A stretch of DNA of 64,000 nt from Verrucomicrobiota bacterium (GCA_027623315.1 JAQBYD010000009.1:1-64000); one strand, 5' to 3'; positions 34,499 to 45,093 are shown, numbered from the stretch's first letter. The notes: a model not told the origin generated them from the sequence alone. Translations and numbers: made by a program.

Positions 34499-35469
34499 GC
34501 CTGATATCGGAAGCCCTGAAACGTCAACAGATGGAGCGGGACGGCAAGGCGCCGCCTGTCGAAGCCGAAGCGCCCGCCGTGACGGATTCAGCCGATCAGC
34601 CTACGGAGAACTCGGCCGATGTCGGCGCGGGGAGCACGTTGTCCCTCGCTGCAGCTGCGCTGGCCGGTCAGAATGCGCCTGTGGTCCCACCCGTCGCACC
34701 GGAAGGGCAGGGCGGTGCCATCGCCGACACAGCGGGAACCGGCTTGTCTCTCGCTGCCGCTGCAGCCGCCACCGCCGGGCCGGTCGCGCAGGCACCACCT
34801 ACGCCGCCACCCCCGCCGCCACCGCCACCCCCACCGATGCAGCCGACCTTCGACACGGCCGAGGAGCCCGCGATTGCCGAGACCGTCGTGCAGGAGGGAA
34901 AATCGGAGAATACCGGGGCACCCCCATGGGTTGTCTTGACCAGCGCAATCGCTGTGATCGTTCTGCTTGTCGGCGCAGCCGCGTGGGCGGGCATGTTTTT
35001 CTTCGAGCGAGTTTCCTCGGAGAGTCAGGAAGTGAGCAGCGCCTCACCTGCGACGGAGGCGCCGGCGACTCCGCCGCCGGCCGTTGAGCAGCATTCCGAG
35101 ACGGCGAGTCCGGCAGAGCTCGATCCACCGCCTGGTACGGCGATCGTCTCGACTCCAGATCAGCCGGCCGTAGAGCCGCCGGACGCTGCACGGCCGGATC
35201 CGCCGGATGCGCAGCCGGGTGTGGTTGCCGAGACGCCCGGGCCGCCAGCGCAACCCGTTGGGAGAAGGGCCGACATCATCTGGCCGCGACTATCGCTGTC
35301 GGGCCTGGTCGGCGGAAAACGGGGCGGGGCCGCGATTATCAATAATCAGGTGATCGGGATTGGGGAAGCCATCGAGGGTGCCGTGGTAACCGATCTGACG
35401 AAGAAGGGCGCGACTCTGGAGTACCAGGGAGAGAGCCTGTTCCTACACGTCGGCGGCGTGATTGAATGA
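34495..35469 (+). CDS. GspB-like protein with proline-rich linker
   Basis: A 324-residue bitopic protein. Start MSLISEALKRQQMERDGK resembles the short cytoplasmic tail of GspB. A polyproline run (TPPPPPPPPPPP) lies near residue 103, one membrane helix at about 143-168, then a Pro/Glu-rich periplasmic spacer, and a C-terminal domain at about 265-324 (GGAAIINNQVIGIGEAIEGA) matching the GspB C-terminal fold. It is translationally coupled to the GspA-like gene. Together they probably place the secretin in the outer membrane. Confidence 0.78.
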   Translation: MSLISEALKRQQMERDGKAPPVEAEAPAVTDSADQPTENSADVGAGSTLSLAAAALAGQNAPVVPPVAPEGQGGAIADTAGTGLSLAAAAAATAGPVAQAPPTPPPPPPPPPPPMQPTFDTAEEPAIAETVVQEGKSENTGAPPWVVLTSAIAVIVLLVGAAAWAGMFFFERVSSESQEVSSASPATEAPATPPPAVEQHSETASPAELDPPPGTAIVSTPDQPAVEPPDAARPDPPDAQPGVVAETPGPPAQPVGRRADIIWPRLSLSGLVGGKRGGAAIINNQVIGIGEAIEGAVVTDLTKKGATLEYQGESLFLHVGGVIE

Positions 35470-35476
35470 TCCGAGG

Positions 35477-36427
35477 CTAATCGTCATCACCGGGATCTCT
35501 CTCGAGCGTCTCCCTGATTTGGGTGAGTGCTTCGTCGAACTCGGCGGGTGCGACCAGGTAGAAGAAGCAGTCCAGTCCGATCGCCTGCTCGACATCCTTT
35601 CGTAATTGCTTGTCGAGTGGGTTCATGATCGCAACCAGAACGCGGTTGCCCATGACTTCGTAGGGTATGACTCCCCGCCGGATCATGAATTCCGTCGAGA
35701 GCAGCTGCGCGGTCTCGCGCGCAATCGCGAAACTGGATAGTGCGATGATTGGCGTTCCGTGTGCGGCGGCTGCCGTCGTCAGGGCCTTTTCGAGCTTTGG
35801 TGATTGACGATCGCCGAGGACATGGAACACGGAGATTGTGAGTTCGGTGTCGCCCCCGGAGAGGCGTGTCAGATCCTCGACGATATCGGAGTACTCCTCT
35901 TCGTCGAACACGTCGTCTTCATGGAGCGACCATGCGAGTGCTATTTCCTCCGTGAGATTCACCCCCGTTACCGGTGCCGTGCTCGCGGTTCGGATGCGGC
36001 GAGTCTTCGTGGATGACCGGCTCCGCGACGAAGCAGGTGCGGCGTCTTTCCCTGGCGCGGGCGAGTCGGCTACGATCTCGAGATCATGCAGCGGGACGCT
36101 TACGTCGTCTGCTTCGGCGAGCGCATCGGCAGGACTCAAGGCTCGAAGCGAGGCGATGAGTTCCAGTACGCTCTCGTCGCCGGAGAACTTCGTAAGACGC
36201 TTTTGGATGTCTACGGCGGCGGCCGCGTCTTGTTCAGCCAGAACGACCTCGGCGAGTCGAATCATATACTCCTGTGATTTGACCAGATCGCCGACCTGTT
36301 CGTAGGCGTTAGATAGCGTCCTGAGAGAGTGCCGGTCGGTCGGCATTGCTTCCACGATCTGCTCACAGGCGATGATCGCATTCCAGACCTCTTCTTCGGA
36401 TCCTCCAAGTTCTTCATCGTTGGCCAT
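35477..36427 (-). CDS. TPR plus MshEN domain protein
   Basis: A 316-residue cytoplasmic protein. Residues about 10-110 look like helical repeat (TPR-like) sequence (LSNAYEQVGDLVKSQEYMIR). Residues about 195-305 form a GspE N-terminal MshEN-like domain (IPYEVMGNRVLVAIMNPLDK), which in some proteins binds cyclic-di-GMP. It has no ATPase domain. It is convergent with the gspB-like gene and divergent from gspE. The position suggests a regulator or adaptor of the secretion ATPase; this is inference. Confidence 0.72.
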   Translation of the reverse strand: MANDEELGGSEEEVWNAIIACEQIVEAMPTDRHSLRTLSNAYEQVGDLVKSQEYMIRLAEVVLAEQDAAAAVDIQKRLTKFSGDESVLELIASLRALSPADALAEADDVSVPLHDLEIVADSPAPGKDAAPASSRSRSSTKTRRIRTASTAPVTGVNLTEEIALAWSLHEDDVFDEEEYSDIVEDLTRLSGGDTELTISVFHVLGDRQSPKLEKALTTAAAAHGTPIIALSSFAIARETAQLLSTEFMIRRGVIPYEVMGNRVLVAIMNPLDKQLRKDVEQAIGLDCFFYLVAPAEFDEALTQIRETLERDPGDDD

Positions 36428-36932
36428 AGTTTCTCCTGATCAACTGTTTCGATACCGGTCGAAGCACGATACGGACCATCGTTCGCCGTCGCATCGAGCA
36501 GTGGCCCGAAGCGCGCAGCATCCGAAAAACCGGTCGCCGGCAGTCACCGTCTGAAAGACCACTTTGGGCAATCCGGAGCCCAATGTGGACGAAATTTGCG
36601 TTTTTGGGAATCGAAGATTTGTTCGTCCTCTCATTCTCACTGGCATTCGCGAAGCGCAGCATGTCCTCCCGGGCCGAGAGGGGATAAAACGCCCAAACCG
36701 CACCGAATCAAGCCCGAACGTCACGTTCTTGCGGACGAGCTACAATTCAGGGGCACGGAAACTGCTTATCATAACTGCAACAATCGGGAATTGAAGCGAA
36801 TTCCCGCGACAAAGGATGTTATGCGCACGGTAAACAGAAATAATTGCGCCTATCAGCGCACCGGCAGGACGAGAGTTCCGACCGCATCAATCCGCCCGGA
36901 TCCAGGATCCAGGGCGAGGAGGGACTAGAGTT
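36428..36932. other. 505-bp intergenic region upstream of gspE
   Basis: No gene is supported. It contains a perfect inverted repeat CGGGAATT-GAAGCG-AATTCCCG at 36785-36806, possibly an operator or a weak hairpin. A GGCGAGGAGGGA site lies before the gspE ATG. It presumably holds divergent promoters for gspE and the MshEN-protein gene; I could not name one with confidence. Confidence 0.45.
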
Positions 36933-38648
36933 ATGGCCACAAAAACCGCCAATGGACGAATCACGGACATACTCCTCAATAGCGAGATCATCGGGGCCCG
37001 CGACCTTGAGGAAGCGCAGATCCATGCCAAGACGGAAAACGTGAGACTTGAGAAGCACCTCGTCGACAAGGGATTCGTCAAGCCTGACCAGATGACCCTG
37101 GTCCTCTCCGAGTACCTCAGCATTCCCCCCATCACGCTGGCGCACTTCACACCTGATCAGCAACTTTTGGACATGGTTCCCAAGTCGACACTGACCAAGC
37201 ACCTCATGGTCCCCATCGCGCGTACCGGAAGGAGCCTGACGGTGGCCATGGGGGATCCGTTCGACATCATTGCAATCGACGAGATTCAGACCCAGACAGG
37301 ACTGGATGTGGTCAGTCTCGTTGCCTCCGAGCACGACATCAGCGAGGCCCTGGGCCGCGTATTTGCGCAGGCAACCGAGGGTATCGACATGCAGGAAATC
37401 ATGGATCAGGAAAGCGACATCGAAGTCGGCGAGGAAGCGCGCGACGAGGAGAGCCTGGAGCAGATGCTCGAGAGCGCCGAGGAGGCCCCGGTAGTCCGCA
37501 TGGTTAACATGATGCTCGTGGAAGCCATTCGAACGGGCTCGAGCGATATTCACATCGAGCCGATGGAGCGCTCCGTACGCCTGCGCTATCGTATCGACGG
37601 GGTCTTGGTCGAGAGGCCGGGGCCGCCCAAGAACCTTCAGTCCGCCGTCATTTCGCGGGTCAAGATCATGAGCGATCTGGACATTGCGGAAAGACGCATC
37701 CCGCAGGACGGACGCTTCAAGATTCGCGCTTTGGGTAAGGAAATCGACCTGCGTGTCAGCATTCTGCCGACCGTACACGGTGAGAAGATCGTGATGAGAA
37801 CGTTGGACAAGACCAATCTCGCGCCGAACCTGAGTTCGCTTGGCCTGGATGAGGTCTCGTATAACGCGTTCGCGCATGCCATCGGTCAACCGCACGGGAT
37901 GGTTCTTGTGACCGGTCCCACGGGTAGCGGGAAGACGACCACGCTCTACTCGTGCCTGCAGCAGCTGAACAGCAAGGATGTAAACATTATCACTTGCGAA
38001 GACCCCGTGGAGTACCAGTTGGCCGGCGTCAACCAGGTTCAGATCAATAACGCCGTGGGGCTTTCATTCTCGACAGCGTTGCGATCGATTCTACGGCAGG
38101 ACCCCGATATCTGTCTCGTCGGCGAGATTCGTGACGGTGAGACAGCCGAGATCGCGGTGTCTGCCGCGCTGACGGGCCATCTTGTCTTGAGCACGTTGCA
38201 CACCAACGATGCCGCGAGCGTCACCACCCGCCTGATCGACATGGGAACCGAGCCGTTCCTGCTTTCATCCGCACTGCTGCTTGCGCAGGCGCAGCGCCTT
38301 TATCGAAAGCTCTGCCCCGTGTGCAAGAAAGAGGCCCCGGTGGATCCCGTCGTCCTGAAGAACAACGGTATCGACCTGAACTTCTTTGACGGCGCGACCC
38401 TTTACGAATCCGCCGGTTGCCCCAAGTGCAACAATCTTGGTTACAAGGGGCGTGGCGCGCTGATGGAAATCCTGGAGGTCACCGAAGATGTACGCAAGGC
38501 CATCATGCGCAACGCTACCGCCGAGGAGATTCGCACGACAGCCATGGAGACAAACGGCATGGTGACTCTAAAAATGGCGGGAATGGAAAGAGTTCGAGAC
38601 GGGTTGACCTCGCTGGCGCGCGCGCTCGAGGTTACAGGAAGCGACTAA
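36933..38648 (+). CDS. gspE: type II secretion/type IV pilus assembly ATPase (GspE/PilB)
   Basis: A 571-residue hexameric ATPase powering pseudopilus assembly. Residues 1-150 are the MshEN N-terminal domain; Walker A is GPTGSGKT at 328-335; the Walker B region DPDICLVGEIRD follows near 390; the Asp and His boxes are present; four cysteines (CPVC near 463, CPKC near 489) bind zinc as in GspE/PilB. The spacing matches PilB-type ATPases more than retraction PilT. The gspF gene follows 17 bp later. A pseudopilin operon lies 6.5 kb upstream on the same strand. Confidence 0.92.
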   Translation: MATKTANGRITDILLNSEIIGARDLEEAQIHAKTENVRLEKHLVDKGFVKPDQMTLVLSEYLSIPPITLAHFTPDQQLLDMVPKSTLTKHLMVPIARTGRSLTVAMGDPFDIIAIDEIQTQTGLDVVSLVASEHDISEALGRVFAQATEGIDMQEIMDQESDIEVGEEARDEESLEQMLESAEEAPVVRMVNMMLVEAIRTGSSDIHIEPMERSVRLRYRIDGVLVERPGPPKNLQSAVISRVKIMSDLDIAERRIPQDGRFKIRALGKEIDLRVSILPTVHGEKIVMRTLDKTNLAPNLSSLGLDEVSYNAFAHAIGQPHGMVLVTGPTGSGKTTTLYSCLQQLNSKDVNIITCEDPVEYQLAGVNQVQINNAVGLSFSTALRSILRQDPDICLVGEIRDGETAEIAVSAALTGHLVLSTLHTNDAASVTTRLIDMGTEPFLLSSALLLAQAQRLYRKLCPVCKKEAPVDPVVLKNNGIDLNFFDGATLYESAGCPKCNNLGYKGRGALMEILEVTEDVRKAIMRNATAEEIRTTAMETNGMVTLKMAGMERVRDGLTSLARALEVTGSD

Positions 38649-38665
38649 CAGTGGGAGCGTAAAGT

Positions 38666-39862
38666 ATGAGTCCGGTAATCAAAACGGCAACAGTAACAGG
38701 ATCCGTGGGAGCAGCGAGTGCTCCCAAGTCGTTCGCGAGAGAGAATCGCAAGCCCGCCACGGCCAAGGCCAAGCCCAAGAAGGGGGGCCGGATCGTGGCC
38801 GGGAAGAGTGTGCCGGGAGCGAAGAAGATCGCAAACCAGCTTCTACCGACCTTCTCGCGACAACTTTCGGCGATGCTTTCGGCAGGGATGCCGATTATCG
38901 GATGCCTGAACGCATTGTTGGAGCAGCAGGAGAACCCGAACTTCAAGACCGTCATCTCGCAGGTGAAAGCCAGCATCGAAAACGGATCGTCGTTGTCCGA
39001 GTCGCTTCGGCCCTACCCCTCGATCTTCGACACGCTTTATGTGAACATGGTTCGAGGTGGTGAAACGGGAGGGCAACTCGCAGAGACGATTGCTCGAGTC
39101 GCGACCTTCCTGGAGTCGAGTGCCAAGCTACGGCGCAAGGTGAAGTCGGCAATGACCTATCCGATCATCGTACTCTCCATCGCTCTCTTGATCGCGTTGG
39201 GCATGATCCTCTTCATCGTGCCGGTCTTCGCGGGCATGTTTGCCGACTTCGGCGCCGACCTGCCTGGCCCGACGCAGTTCTTGATCAATTTGAGTGACGG
39301 TCTGAGGACGACCGGTCCGTTCCTGCTCCCGGTGATGATCGCCGCGGTGGTCGCCTTCAAGAAATGGAAAGCCACGGAAAGCGGTGCCTACACACTCGAT
39401 AAGGTAAAGCTCAAGGTGCCGGTCTTTGGCGAGCTTGCGGTCAAGGTTGCCTCCGCGCGATTCGCGCGCACCTTCGCACAGCTAATCCACAGTGGCGTGC
39501 CCATTCTGACGGCCCTGGAAATCGGTGCCGGCGCGACGGGAAACCGGGTCGCCGGTCAGATCATTCTGGAAGCACGCGATGCGGTGGAACAAGGGGACTC
39601 GTTGTCCGCCTCGTTGGTGGGAAACAACGTCTTTCCGCCGATCATGGTGCGCATGCTCTCCGCCGGTGAGAAGACCGGCAAGATCGATGAGATGATGGAT
39701 AGCATCGCTGACTTCTACGATGATGAGATCGAAGCCATGCTGGCCAGTCTGACATCGCTGATCGAGCCGTTCCTGATGGTCTTTCTCGGCGTCGTCGTAG
39801 GCGGTATTCTGATCGGGATGTTTCTCCCGATCTTCAAGATGGGCGAGATCGTCAATATGTAG
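38666..39862 (+). CDS. gspF: type II secretion inner-membrane protein GspF/PilC
   Basis: A 398-residue polytopic platform protein. Two repeated GspF domains are visible: FSRQLSAMLSAGMPIIGCLN near residue 70 and FARTFAQLIHSGVPILTALE near 270, each followed by a helix-turn and hydrophobic spans (AMTYPIIVLSIALLIALGMI). The basic N-terminal tail (residues 1-50) is longer than usual. It contacts the GspE ATPase and the pseudopilins. A hairpin terminator follows the gene. Confidence 0.92.
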   Translation: MSPVIKTATVTGSVGAASAPKSFARENRKPATAKAKPKKGGRIVAGKSVPGAKKIANQLLPTFSRQLSAMLSAGMPIIGCLNALLEQQENPNFKTVISQVKASIENGSSLSESLRPYPSIFDTLYVNMVRGGETGGQLAETIARVATFLESSAKLRRKVKSAMTYPIIVLSIALLIALGMILFIVPVFAGMFADFGADLPGPTQFLINLSDGLRTTGPFLLPVMIAAVVAFKKWKATESGAYTLDKVKLKVPVFGELAVKVASARFARTFAQLIHSGVPILTALEIGAGATGNRVAGQIILEARDAVEQGDSLSASLVGNNVFPPIMVRMLSAGEKTGKIDEMMDSIADFYDDEIEAMLASLTSLIEPFLMVFLGVVVGGILIGMFLPIFKMGEIVNM

Positions 39863-39873
39863 CTGGATCGCAC

Positions 39874-39915
39874 CGGAGGGCCGAGATTGTCCCTTTACTT
39901 GGGCCCTCCGTTTGA
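39874..39915 (+). terminator. terminator after gspF
   Basis: CGGAGGGCC (39874-39882) pairs with GGCCCTCCG (39902-39910) across a 19-base loop and is followed by TTTGATT. The T-tract is short, so efficiency may be moderate. It separates gspEF from the NtrC-type gene. Confidence 0.6.
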
Positions 39916-39956
39916 TTATCCTGATCCGCTGTACGCTCGAAAGGGACCGATCCAAT

Positions 39957-41333
39957 ATGGCACGAATCCTACTGGTCGAAGACGACGTCACGACGCTCAA
40001 TATCCTGGGCACACTACTTCGCTCCGAGGGCTATGAGGCGGTCACCGCAGCGGGTGGAGTCGAGGCGAAGGAGTACCTGGCGGCCGAGAAATTCGACCTG
40101 ATGATCACCGACATCTCCATGACTCCCGTCAACGGGCGCGAGTTGTTGAAGCTGGCGCACGAGACATGCCCTGACATGGGGGTGATTATGCTCACCGCCC
40201 ATGGTTCGGTCGAGACGGCCGTTGAGGCGCTCAAGCTGGGAGCGTACGACTACGTCACGAAGCCGTTCAAGGTGGATGAATTACTCATCACGGTGCAGCG
40301 TGCGATCGACTTCCACCGGGCCATGAGCGAGAACGTCGATCTGCGTGCGCAGCTTGGATCGGCATACAAATTCTCCAACATGGTGGCTGTGAGCGCCCAG
40401 ATGAAGTTGGTGTGCGAAATGATCGAACGGATCGCGCCTACCGAGACGGCGGTCTTGATTTACGGAGAGAGCGGAACCGGCAAGGAACTCGTCGCGCGCG
40501 CGATCCATGACTACAGCCGCCGCAAGGAAAAGAAGATGCTCGCCGTCAACTGCGCAGCCCTTCCGGCCGATCTCCTCGAATCCGAAATGTTCGGACACGT
40601 AAAGGGGGCATTCACCGGCGCGACATCGAACAAAGAGGGACTATTCGAGGCGGCGTCCGGCGGAACGCTCTTTTTGGACGAAATCAGCTCCATGCCCATG
40701 GATCTCCAGAGCAAGCTCCTGCGTGCGCTGCAGGAGAAGGAAATTCGTCGCGTGGGCAGCAACGAGACCCGAAGTGTGGATGCGCGTATTTTGGCGGCGA
40801 CAAACGTGAAGCTCGAGGGGGCGATTGAAGATGGCACCTTCCGGCAGGATCTGTATTTCCGCTTGAGCGTGATCCCGCTATCGATAGCGCCTCTGCGTGA
40901 GCGGCGGGAGGATATCCTTCCGTTGGTCTCGCACTTCATGAAACGAGAGTTGGGAGATGCGAAGGAATTGCCGGCGCTGACACCGGAGACCTGCCGCGTG
41001 CTGACCCAGCACCCATGGCCCGGCAATGTGCGAGAGTTGGAGAACGCCATGAAGCACGCCTTGACGTTTACGAACGGCGACACCGTGACCCCCGACTGTT
41101 TGCCGCCGAAGATCGTCGAAGGCGCCGCGGCCGCGGCTGTGGCGATGCCGCGGTCGACGAAGGCAGATCAATTTCGTGGTGAGTCCCTGAAGAAGTTTCT
41201 CAAGGAGAAGGAAGAGGAATACCTGAAACAGGTGCTCGACGCGACCGGGGGCGACAAGCAGCGTGCCGCCGAAACGCTCAAGATCAGTCTGGCGACGCTC
41301 TACCGCAAGCTCCCCGGACACGACGACAAGTAG
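39957..41333 (+). CDS. NtrC-family sigma-54-dependent response regulator
   Basis: A 458-residue activator in three parts. The N-terminal receiver has Asp9-Asp10 and phospho-acceptor Asp52 (TDISMTPVNG). The AAA+ core has GESGTGKE and the sigma-54 contact loop GAFTGAT, with an ATP-hydrolysis box GTLFLDEI. The C-terminal Fis-type helix-turn-helix is GGDKQRAAETLKISLATLYR. ATG 39957 is used; the track start is 15 codons upstream. It shows that the genome encodes sigma-54. As in PilR, the position next to gspEF suggests control of the pilus/secretion genes; no cognate kinase is in view. Confidence 0.9.
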   Translation: MARILLVEDDVTTLNILGTLLRSEGYEAVTAAGGVEAKEYLAAEKFDLMITDISMTPVNGRELLKLAHETCPDMGVIMLTAHGSVETAVEALKLGAYDYVTKPFKVDELLITVQRAIDFHRAMSENVDLRAQLGSAYKFSNMVAVSAQMKLVCEMIERIAPTETAVLIYGESGTGKELVARAIHDYSRRKEKKMLAVNCAALPADLLESEMFGHVKGAFTGATSNKEGLFEAASGGTLFLDEISSMPMDLQSKLLRALQEKEIRRVGSNETRSVDARILAATNVKLEGAIEDGTFRQDLYFRLSVIPLSIAPLRERREDILPLVSHFMKRELGDAKELPALTPETCRVLTQHPWPGNVRELENAMKHALTFTNGDTVTPDCLPPKIVEGAAAAAVAMPRSTKADQFRGESLKKFLKEKEEEYLKQVLDATGGDKQRAAETLKISLATLYRKLPGHDDK

Positions 41334-41489
41334 CCAGCCTCTACGCCGCGATCCGTGGCGCCGAACGGGCAGCATGTCATGCGGCCGCAGCACCCGTACA
41401 TTTTCAGGTAGCGACGCGTTGCAGGCGACCCCTGGCACTCGAAGAGGCGCAGGGGTTGCTACAACTGTCGGAATTGAGAGTGGAGCGGG

Positions 41490-43646
41490 TTACGCGACCG
41501 GAGCGGCCTCTGCTTCCGCGCTCTTGTCGGATTCCTTCTTCTCCGCTTCCTCGTTGAGCTGCTTGTCCTTGAGGGCTTCGCGGCGACTGAGGCGCACGCG
41601 CCCGCGGTCGTCGATGCCGATGCACTTGACCCACATCTGGTCGCCCACGGTGCAAATGTCCTCCACGGTGTTGACGCGGAAGTCGGCCAGTTCACTGATA
41701 TGAACCAGCCCATCCTTGCCGGGGAGGATCTCGACGAACGCGCCAAAGTCCTTCACGCCCGTCACGACGCCGTCGTAGATGCTGCCGACGTCTGCTTCGG
41801 CGGTGATCGCATCGATCTCGCGGATCGCCATCTCGAGGGACTCGCCGTCGCTGCTGTAGACTTTGACGGTGCCGTCGTCTCCGATGTCGATCTGGGTGCC
41901 GGTGAGCTCGGTGATGCGGCGGATGTTCTTGCCACCTGGCCCGATCAGCTCGCCAATCTTCTCCGGATCGATGTGTACCTCGTGAATGCGAGGAGCGAAC
42001 GGCGAGAGTTCTGCTCTGGGCTCGCTGATGACCGTGGACATGAAGTCGAGGATATGAAGTCGCGCCTTCAGTGCCATGGCGAAGGCGGCTTCGACGAGTT
42101 CCCACTTCAGGCCGCGAATCTTCAGATCCGCCTGGAACCCGGTAATGCCCTCGGTCGTGCCGGCGACCTTGAAGTCCATGTCGCCGCAATGATCCTCGGC
42201 ACCCAGGATGTCGATCACCAGTTCGTCCTTGTCCTCTGAAGCGAAGAGGCCTACCGAGATTCCGGCGACCGGGCGCTTAAGTGGAACGCCCGCGTCGAGC
42301 AGGGCAAGGCTGCCGCTGCACACGCTGCCCATCGAGGTGGAGCCGTTGGACCCCATGACGTCGGACACGACGCGTACGGCGTAGGGGTAGTCATCGGGCA
42401 TCACTTCGGAAATGGACTTCTCCGCCAGGGCGCCGTGGCCGATTTCGCGACGTGAGACCCCGCCGACGCGCCCGCACTCGCCTACGCTGTAGGGCGGGAA
42501 GTTGTAGTGGAGGAGAAACGACTTCTGCCTCGGGCCGCCCGTAATCCCGTCGAGACCTTGCGAGTCCTTGGCAGATGCGAGGGTCACCGACGTTAACGCC
42601 TGCGTCTCGCCCCTCTGGAAGAGGGCCGAGCCGTGGGTACGCGGCAAGATTCCGGTATCTCCGGAGAGCGGGCGTACATCATCAGAGGCCCGGCCGTCAA
42701 TGCGCTTACCACGCTTGATGACGTTCTCGCGTACGAGTTCGATCTCGAGGTCGTCAAACGCGGAGCGATATTCCTCGTCGGTCATTTCTGGAAAGTCGAC
42801 CAGGAGGGCTTCCTTGAGACGTGCGCCGATGTCACTGACCTTGCCCTGGCGCTCCAGTTTACCGGGAATCAGCAAGACCGCGGCGAGTTCCTCGCCGACC
42901 TTGGCATGCGCCGCCTTTAAGATGGTATCATCCGACGCGGGCTCTTCGACGATCTTCTCGGGCAGGCCCAGCTTGCTGCGCAGTTCGAGCTGTGCGTCGA
43001 TCAGTTTGACGCATTCCGCTTGCGCCAGCCGCATGGCTGCCAGCAGGTCGGCTTCCTTGATTTCCTTGCCGCCGCCTTCGATCATCAATGGAAGCTCACG
43101 CGTGCATGCGTAAATCAGGTCGAGATCGCTGGTCTCACGTTCCTCGTTGGTGGGGTTCATGATGAACTGTCCGTCTACGCGACCGACACGCACAGCGGCG
43201 ATGGGACCCATGAAAGGGATCTCCGATAGGGTCAGGGAGGCGCTGGCTGCGAGGATACTGATTGCGTCCGAGTCGTTCTGGCCGTCCGCCGAGAGCAGCA
43301 TATTGATGATCTGCACTTCGTTGCGGTAGTACTTCGGAAAGAGCGGGCGAATCGGCCGGTCGGTAAAACGGGCCGTGACCGTCTCTTTTTCCGATGGACG
43401 CTGCTCGCGCTTGAAGAAGCCTCCCGGAAAGCGGCCCGCTGCGTAGAACTTCTCCCGGTACTCCACCTGGAGTGGGAAGTAGTCGATCCCTTCGCGCACA
43501 TGATCGGCGCGTGTGGAGGCGGAGAAAAGTACGGTTTCCCCAAGTTGAACGGTCACTGCGCCGCCCGCCTGCTTCGCGAGAAGGCCGGATTCGATCGTGA
43601 TTTGCTTGCCGCCGACATCGACGGATACGGATGTTGTGTTCCTCAT
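41490..43646 (-). CDS. pnp: polyribonucleotide nucleotidyltransferase
   Basis: 3'-to-5' phosphorolytic exoribonuclease. The 718-residue protein has two RNase PH domains ([20 protein letters not shown] in the first, [17 protein letters not shown] in the second), a KH domain ([20 protein letters not shown]) near residue 570 and an S1 domain ([20 protein letters not shown]) near 630. The ATG at 43646 is preceded by AGAAGG. It is the last gene of the nusA operon and directly follows rpsO. Its short Glu/Ala-rich C-terminal tail is usual. Confidence 0.96.
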   Translation of the reverse strand: MRNTTSVSVDVGGKQITIESGLLAKQAGGAVTVQLGETVLFSASTRADHVREGIDYFPLQVEYREKFYAAGRFPGGFFKREQRPSEKETVTARFTDRPIRPLFPKYYRNEVQIINMLLSADGQNDSDAISILAASASLTLSEIPFMGPIAAVRVGRVDGQFIMNPTNEERETSDLDLIYACTRELPLMIEGGGKEIKEADLLAAMRLAQAECVKLIDAQLELRSKLGLPEKIVEEPASDDTILKAAHAKVGEELAAVLLIPGKLERQGKVSDIGARLKEALLVDFPEMTDEEYRSAFDDLEIELVRENVIKRGKRIDGRASDDVRPLSGDTGILPRTHGSALFQRGETQALTSVTLASAKDSQGLDGITGGPRQKSFLLHYNFPPYSVGECGRVGGVSRREIGHGALAEKSISEVMPDDYPYAVRVVSDVMGSNGSTSMGSVCSGSLALLDAGVPLKRPVAGISVGLFASEDKDELVIDILGAEDHCGDMDFKVAGTTEGITGFQADLKIRGLKWELVEAAFAMALKARLHILDFMSTVISEPRAELSPFAPRIHEVHIDPEKIGELIGPGGKNIRRITELTGTQIDIGDDGTVKVYSSDGESLEMAIREIDAITAEADVGSIYDGVVTGVKDFGAFVEILPGKDGLVHISELADFRVNTVEDICTVGDQMWVKCIGIDDRGRVRLSRREALKDKQLNEEAEKKESDKSAEAEAAPVA

Positions 43647-43787
43647 CTTTTTTCCTTCTGTTTCTTTCGCCCGGTCGTCCTCATACAAGACACGCCCCAA
43701 TGGCGTACTTTCGCGTTTGCGCGTGAGGAAGTAGTTGGCCTCGTCTCACCCCGAGAAGAAGCCGTAAGGAGGAGAATGCGCGCCGGA

Positions 43788-44051
43788 CTAACGCCGCAGT
43801 TTCAAACGCTTGATCAGATCTTGATAGCGTTTCTCGTCCCTACTCCTGATGTAATCGAGTAGTTTGCGTCGCCGGCTGACCATCTTGATCAGACCATGTC
43901 GTGAGCTGTGGTCCTTACGGTGCGCCTTGAGGTGCTCCGTAAGCTCTTCGATTCGGCGCGTCAAAAGTGCAACCTGAACGTCGGACGAGCCGCTGTCCTG
44001 GTCGTGGTGCTGATATTCCTTGGTGATGTTCTCTTTGGTAACCTTTTTCAT
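43788..44051 (-). CDS. rpsO: 30S ribosomal protein S15
   Basis: An 87-residue primary rRNA-binding protein. The family sequence is clear: [20 protein letters not shown], then [20 protein letters not shown] and the C-terminal [12 protein letters not shown]. The ATG at 44051 is used; the track start adds 50 spurious residues. It lies between ribF and pnp, as in many bacterial rpsO-pnp pairs. Confidence 0.97.
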   Translation of the reverse strand: MKKVTKENITKEYQHHDQDSGSSDVQVALLTRRIEELTEHLKAHRKDHSSRHGLIKMVSRRRKLLDYIRSRDEKRYQDLIKRLKLRR

Positions 44052-44148
44052 TAGCCGCTCGCCTGCCTTCAGGCTGTGATGGTTTGACTCCCGTTGCTGA
44101 TCGGAGAAACGGAACGTATAGCAGCGCCTCGATCGCTGCAACCTATTT

Positions 44149-45093
44149 TTAAGGAGAATTTCGAGATTGTGCGAGCAGGACTCGGCGGGCGCACTCGACA
44201 TCCTTGGAAATCTGCGCTGCGAGCGCCTTACCGTCCGGAAATCCCCTCTCCGGGCGCAGATACTCGCGGAAGGTCACGTGCAGCTCCTGGCCGTACAGAT
44301 CGCCCCCAAAATCGAGGAGGTGGACCTCCAGGAGCGTTTCTTGTGACGCCTCGATGCTGGGGCGGCAGCCCAGGTTCAAGACGGCGGGGTGATCGGATCC
44401 GGCGGTCGACGCGGTTGCCGCATAGACGCCGTGCGGTGGCAGCACCTGCTGCTCGTGCTTCACGTTTGCCGTGGGGAAGCCGATTTCCCGACCGACCTGC
44501 CGCCCGTGTTCGACCACGCCGCTCACGGTGTAATGGCGCCCCAACATGGCCGCCGCCGCCGCGAGATCGCCGCCGTGAATCGCATGGCGGATGCGGGTGC
44601 TCGAGATGGGCGTGCCATCCCAGGATACCGGTTCGGCCACGCGGACTTCGATCCCGTGCGCGCCGAGGAGTTCTGAAAGCAGCGCAGGGCTTCCCGTGCG
44701 TTCATGTCCGAAATGAAAATTCTGTCCCACCGCGACGTGTGTCAACGTTGGGATCGAGCCACGCAGCAGATCGAGGAAGTCCGCCGGGGATTGCGACGCG
44801 AGATCGCGGTTGAAGGTCATGAGCACGCATCCGTCGACGCCTTGATCATCCAGAAGGTGCAACTTGCGACCCGACGGCGAAAGGAGTGGGGGAGCGGTCT
44901 CGGGTTGGAGGACGACGCGCGGGTGCGGATCAAAAGTCAGGACCCACGTCTCGCCGCCGCCATCGGTCGCCACGTCGCGTGCCTGCCGGATGACGGAGGC
45001 GTGGCCTAGATGAACGCCATCGAAGAAGCCAATGGCGAGGCTCACTGGCCGCGTAACCTCCTTGAGCGCGGCGATATTGCGGAGGGTCTTCAA
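44149..45093 (-). CDS. ribF: bifunctional riboflavin kinase/FAD synthetase
   Basis: A 314-residue enzyme making FMN and FAD. The N-terminal adenylyltransferase domain has the nucleotide loop [15 protein letters not shown] and the STRIRHAI motif near residue 167. The C-terminal riboflavin kinase domain has the GFPTANV signature near residue 205 and [19 protein letters not shown]. It overlaps truB by four bases (ATGA-type), indicating coupled translation, and precedes rpsO. Confidence 0.95.
   Translation of the reverse strand: MKTLRNIAALKEVTRPVSLAIGFFDGVHLGHASVIRQARDVATDGGGETWVLTFDPHPRVVLQPETAPPLLSPSGRKLHLLDDQGVDGCVLMTFNRDLASQSPADFLDLLRGSIPTLTHVAVGQNFHFGHERTGSPALLSELLGAHGIEVRVAEPVSWDGTPISSTRIRHAIHGGDLAAAAAMLGRHYTVSGVVEHGRQVGREIGFPTANVKHEQQVLPPHGVYAATASTAGSDHPAVLNLGCRPSIEASQETLLEVHLLDFGGDLYGQELHVTFREYLRPERGFPDGKALAAQISKDVECARRVLLAQSRNSP

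Noticed and set aside
36640-36670. possible sigma-54 promoter upstream of gspE
   Set aside because: CTGGCATTCGCGAAGC has GG and GC 10 bp apart but lacks the TTGC core at -12; too weak to call.
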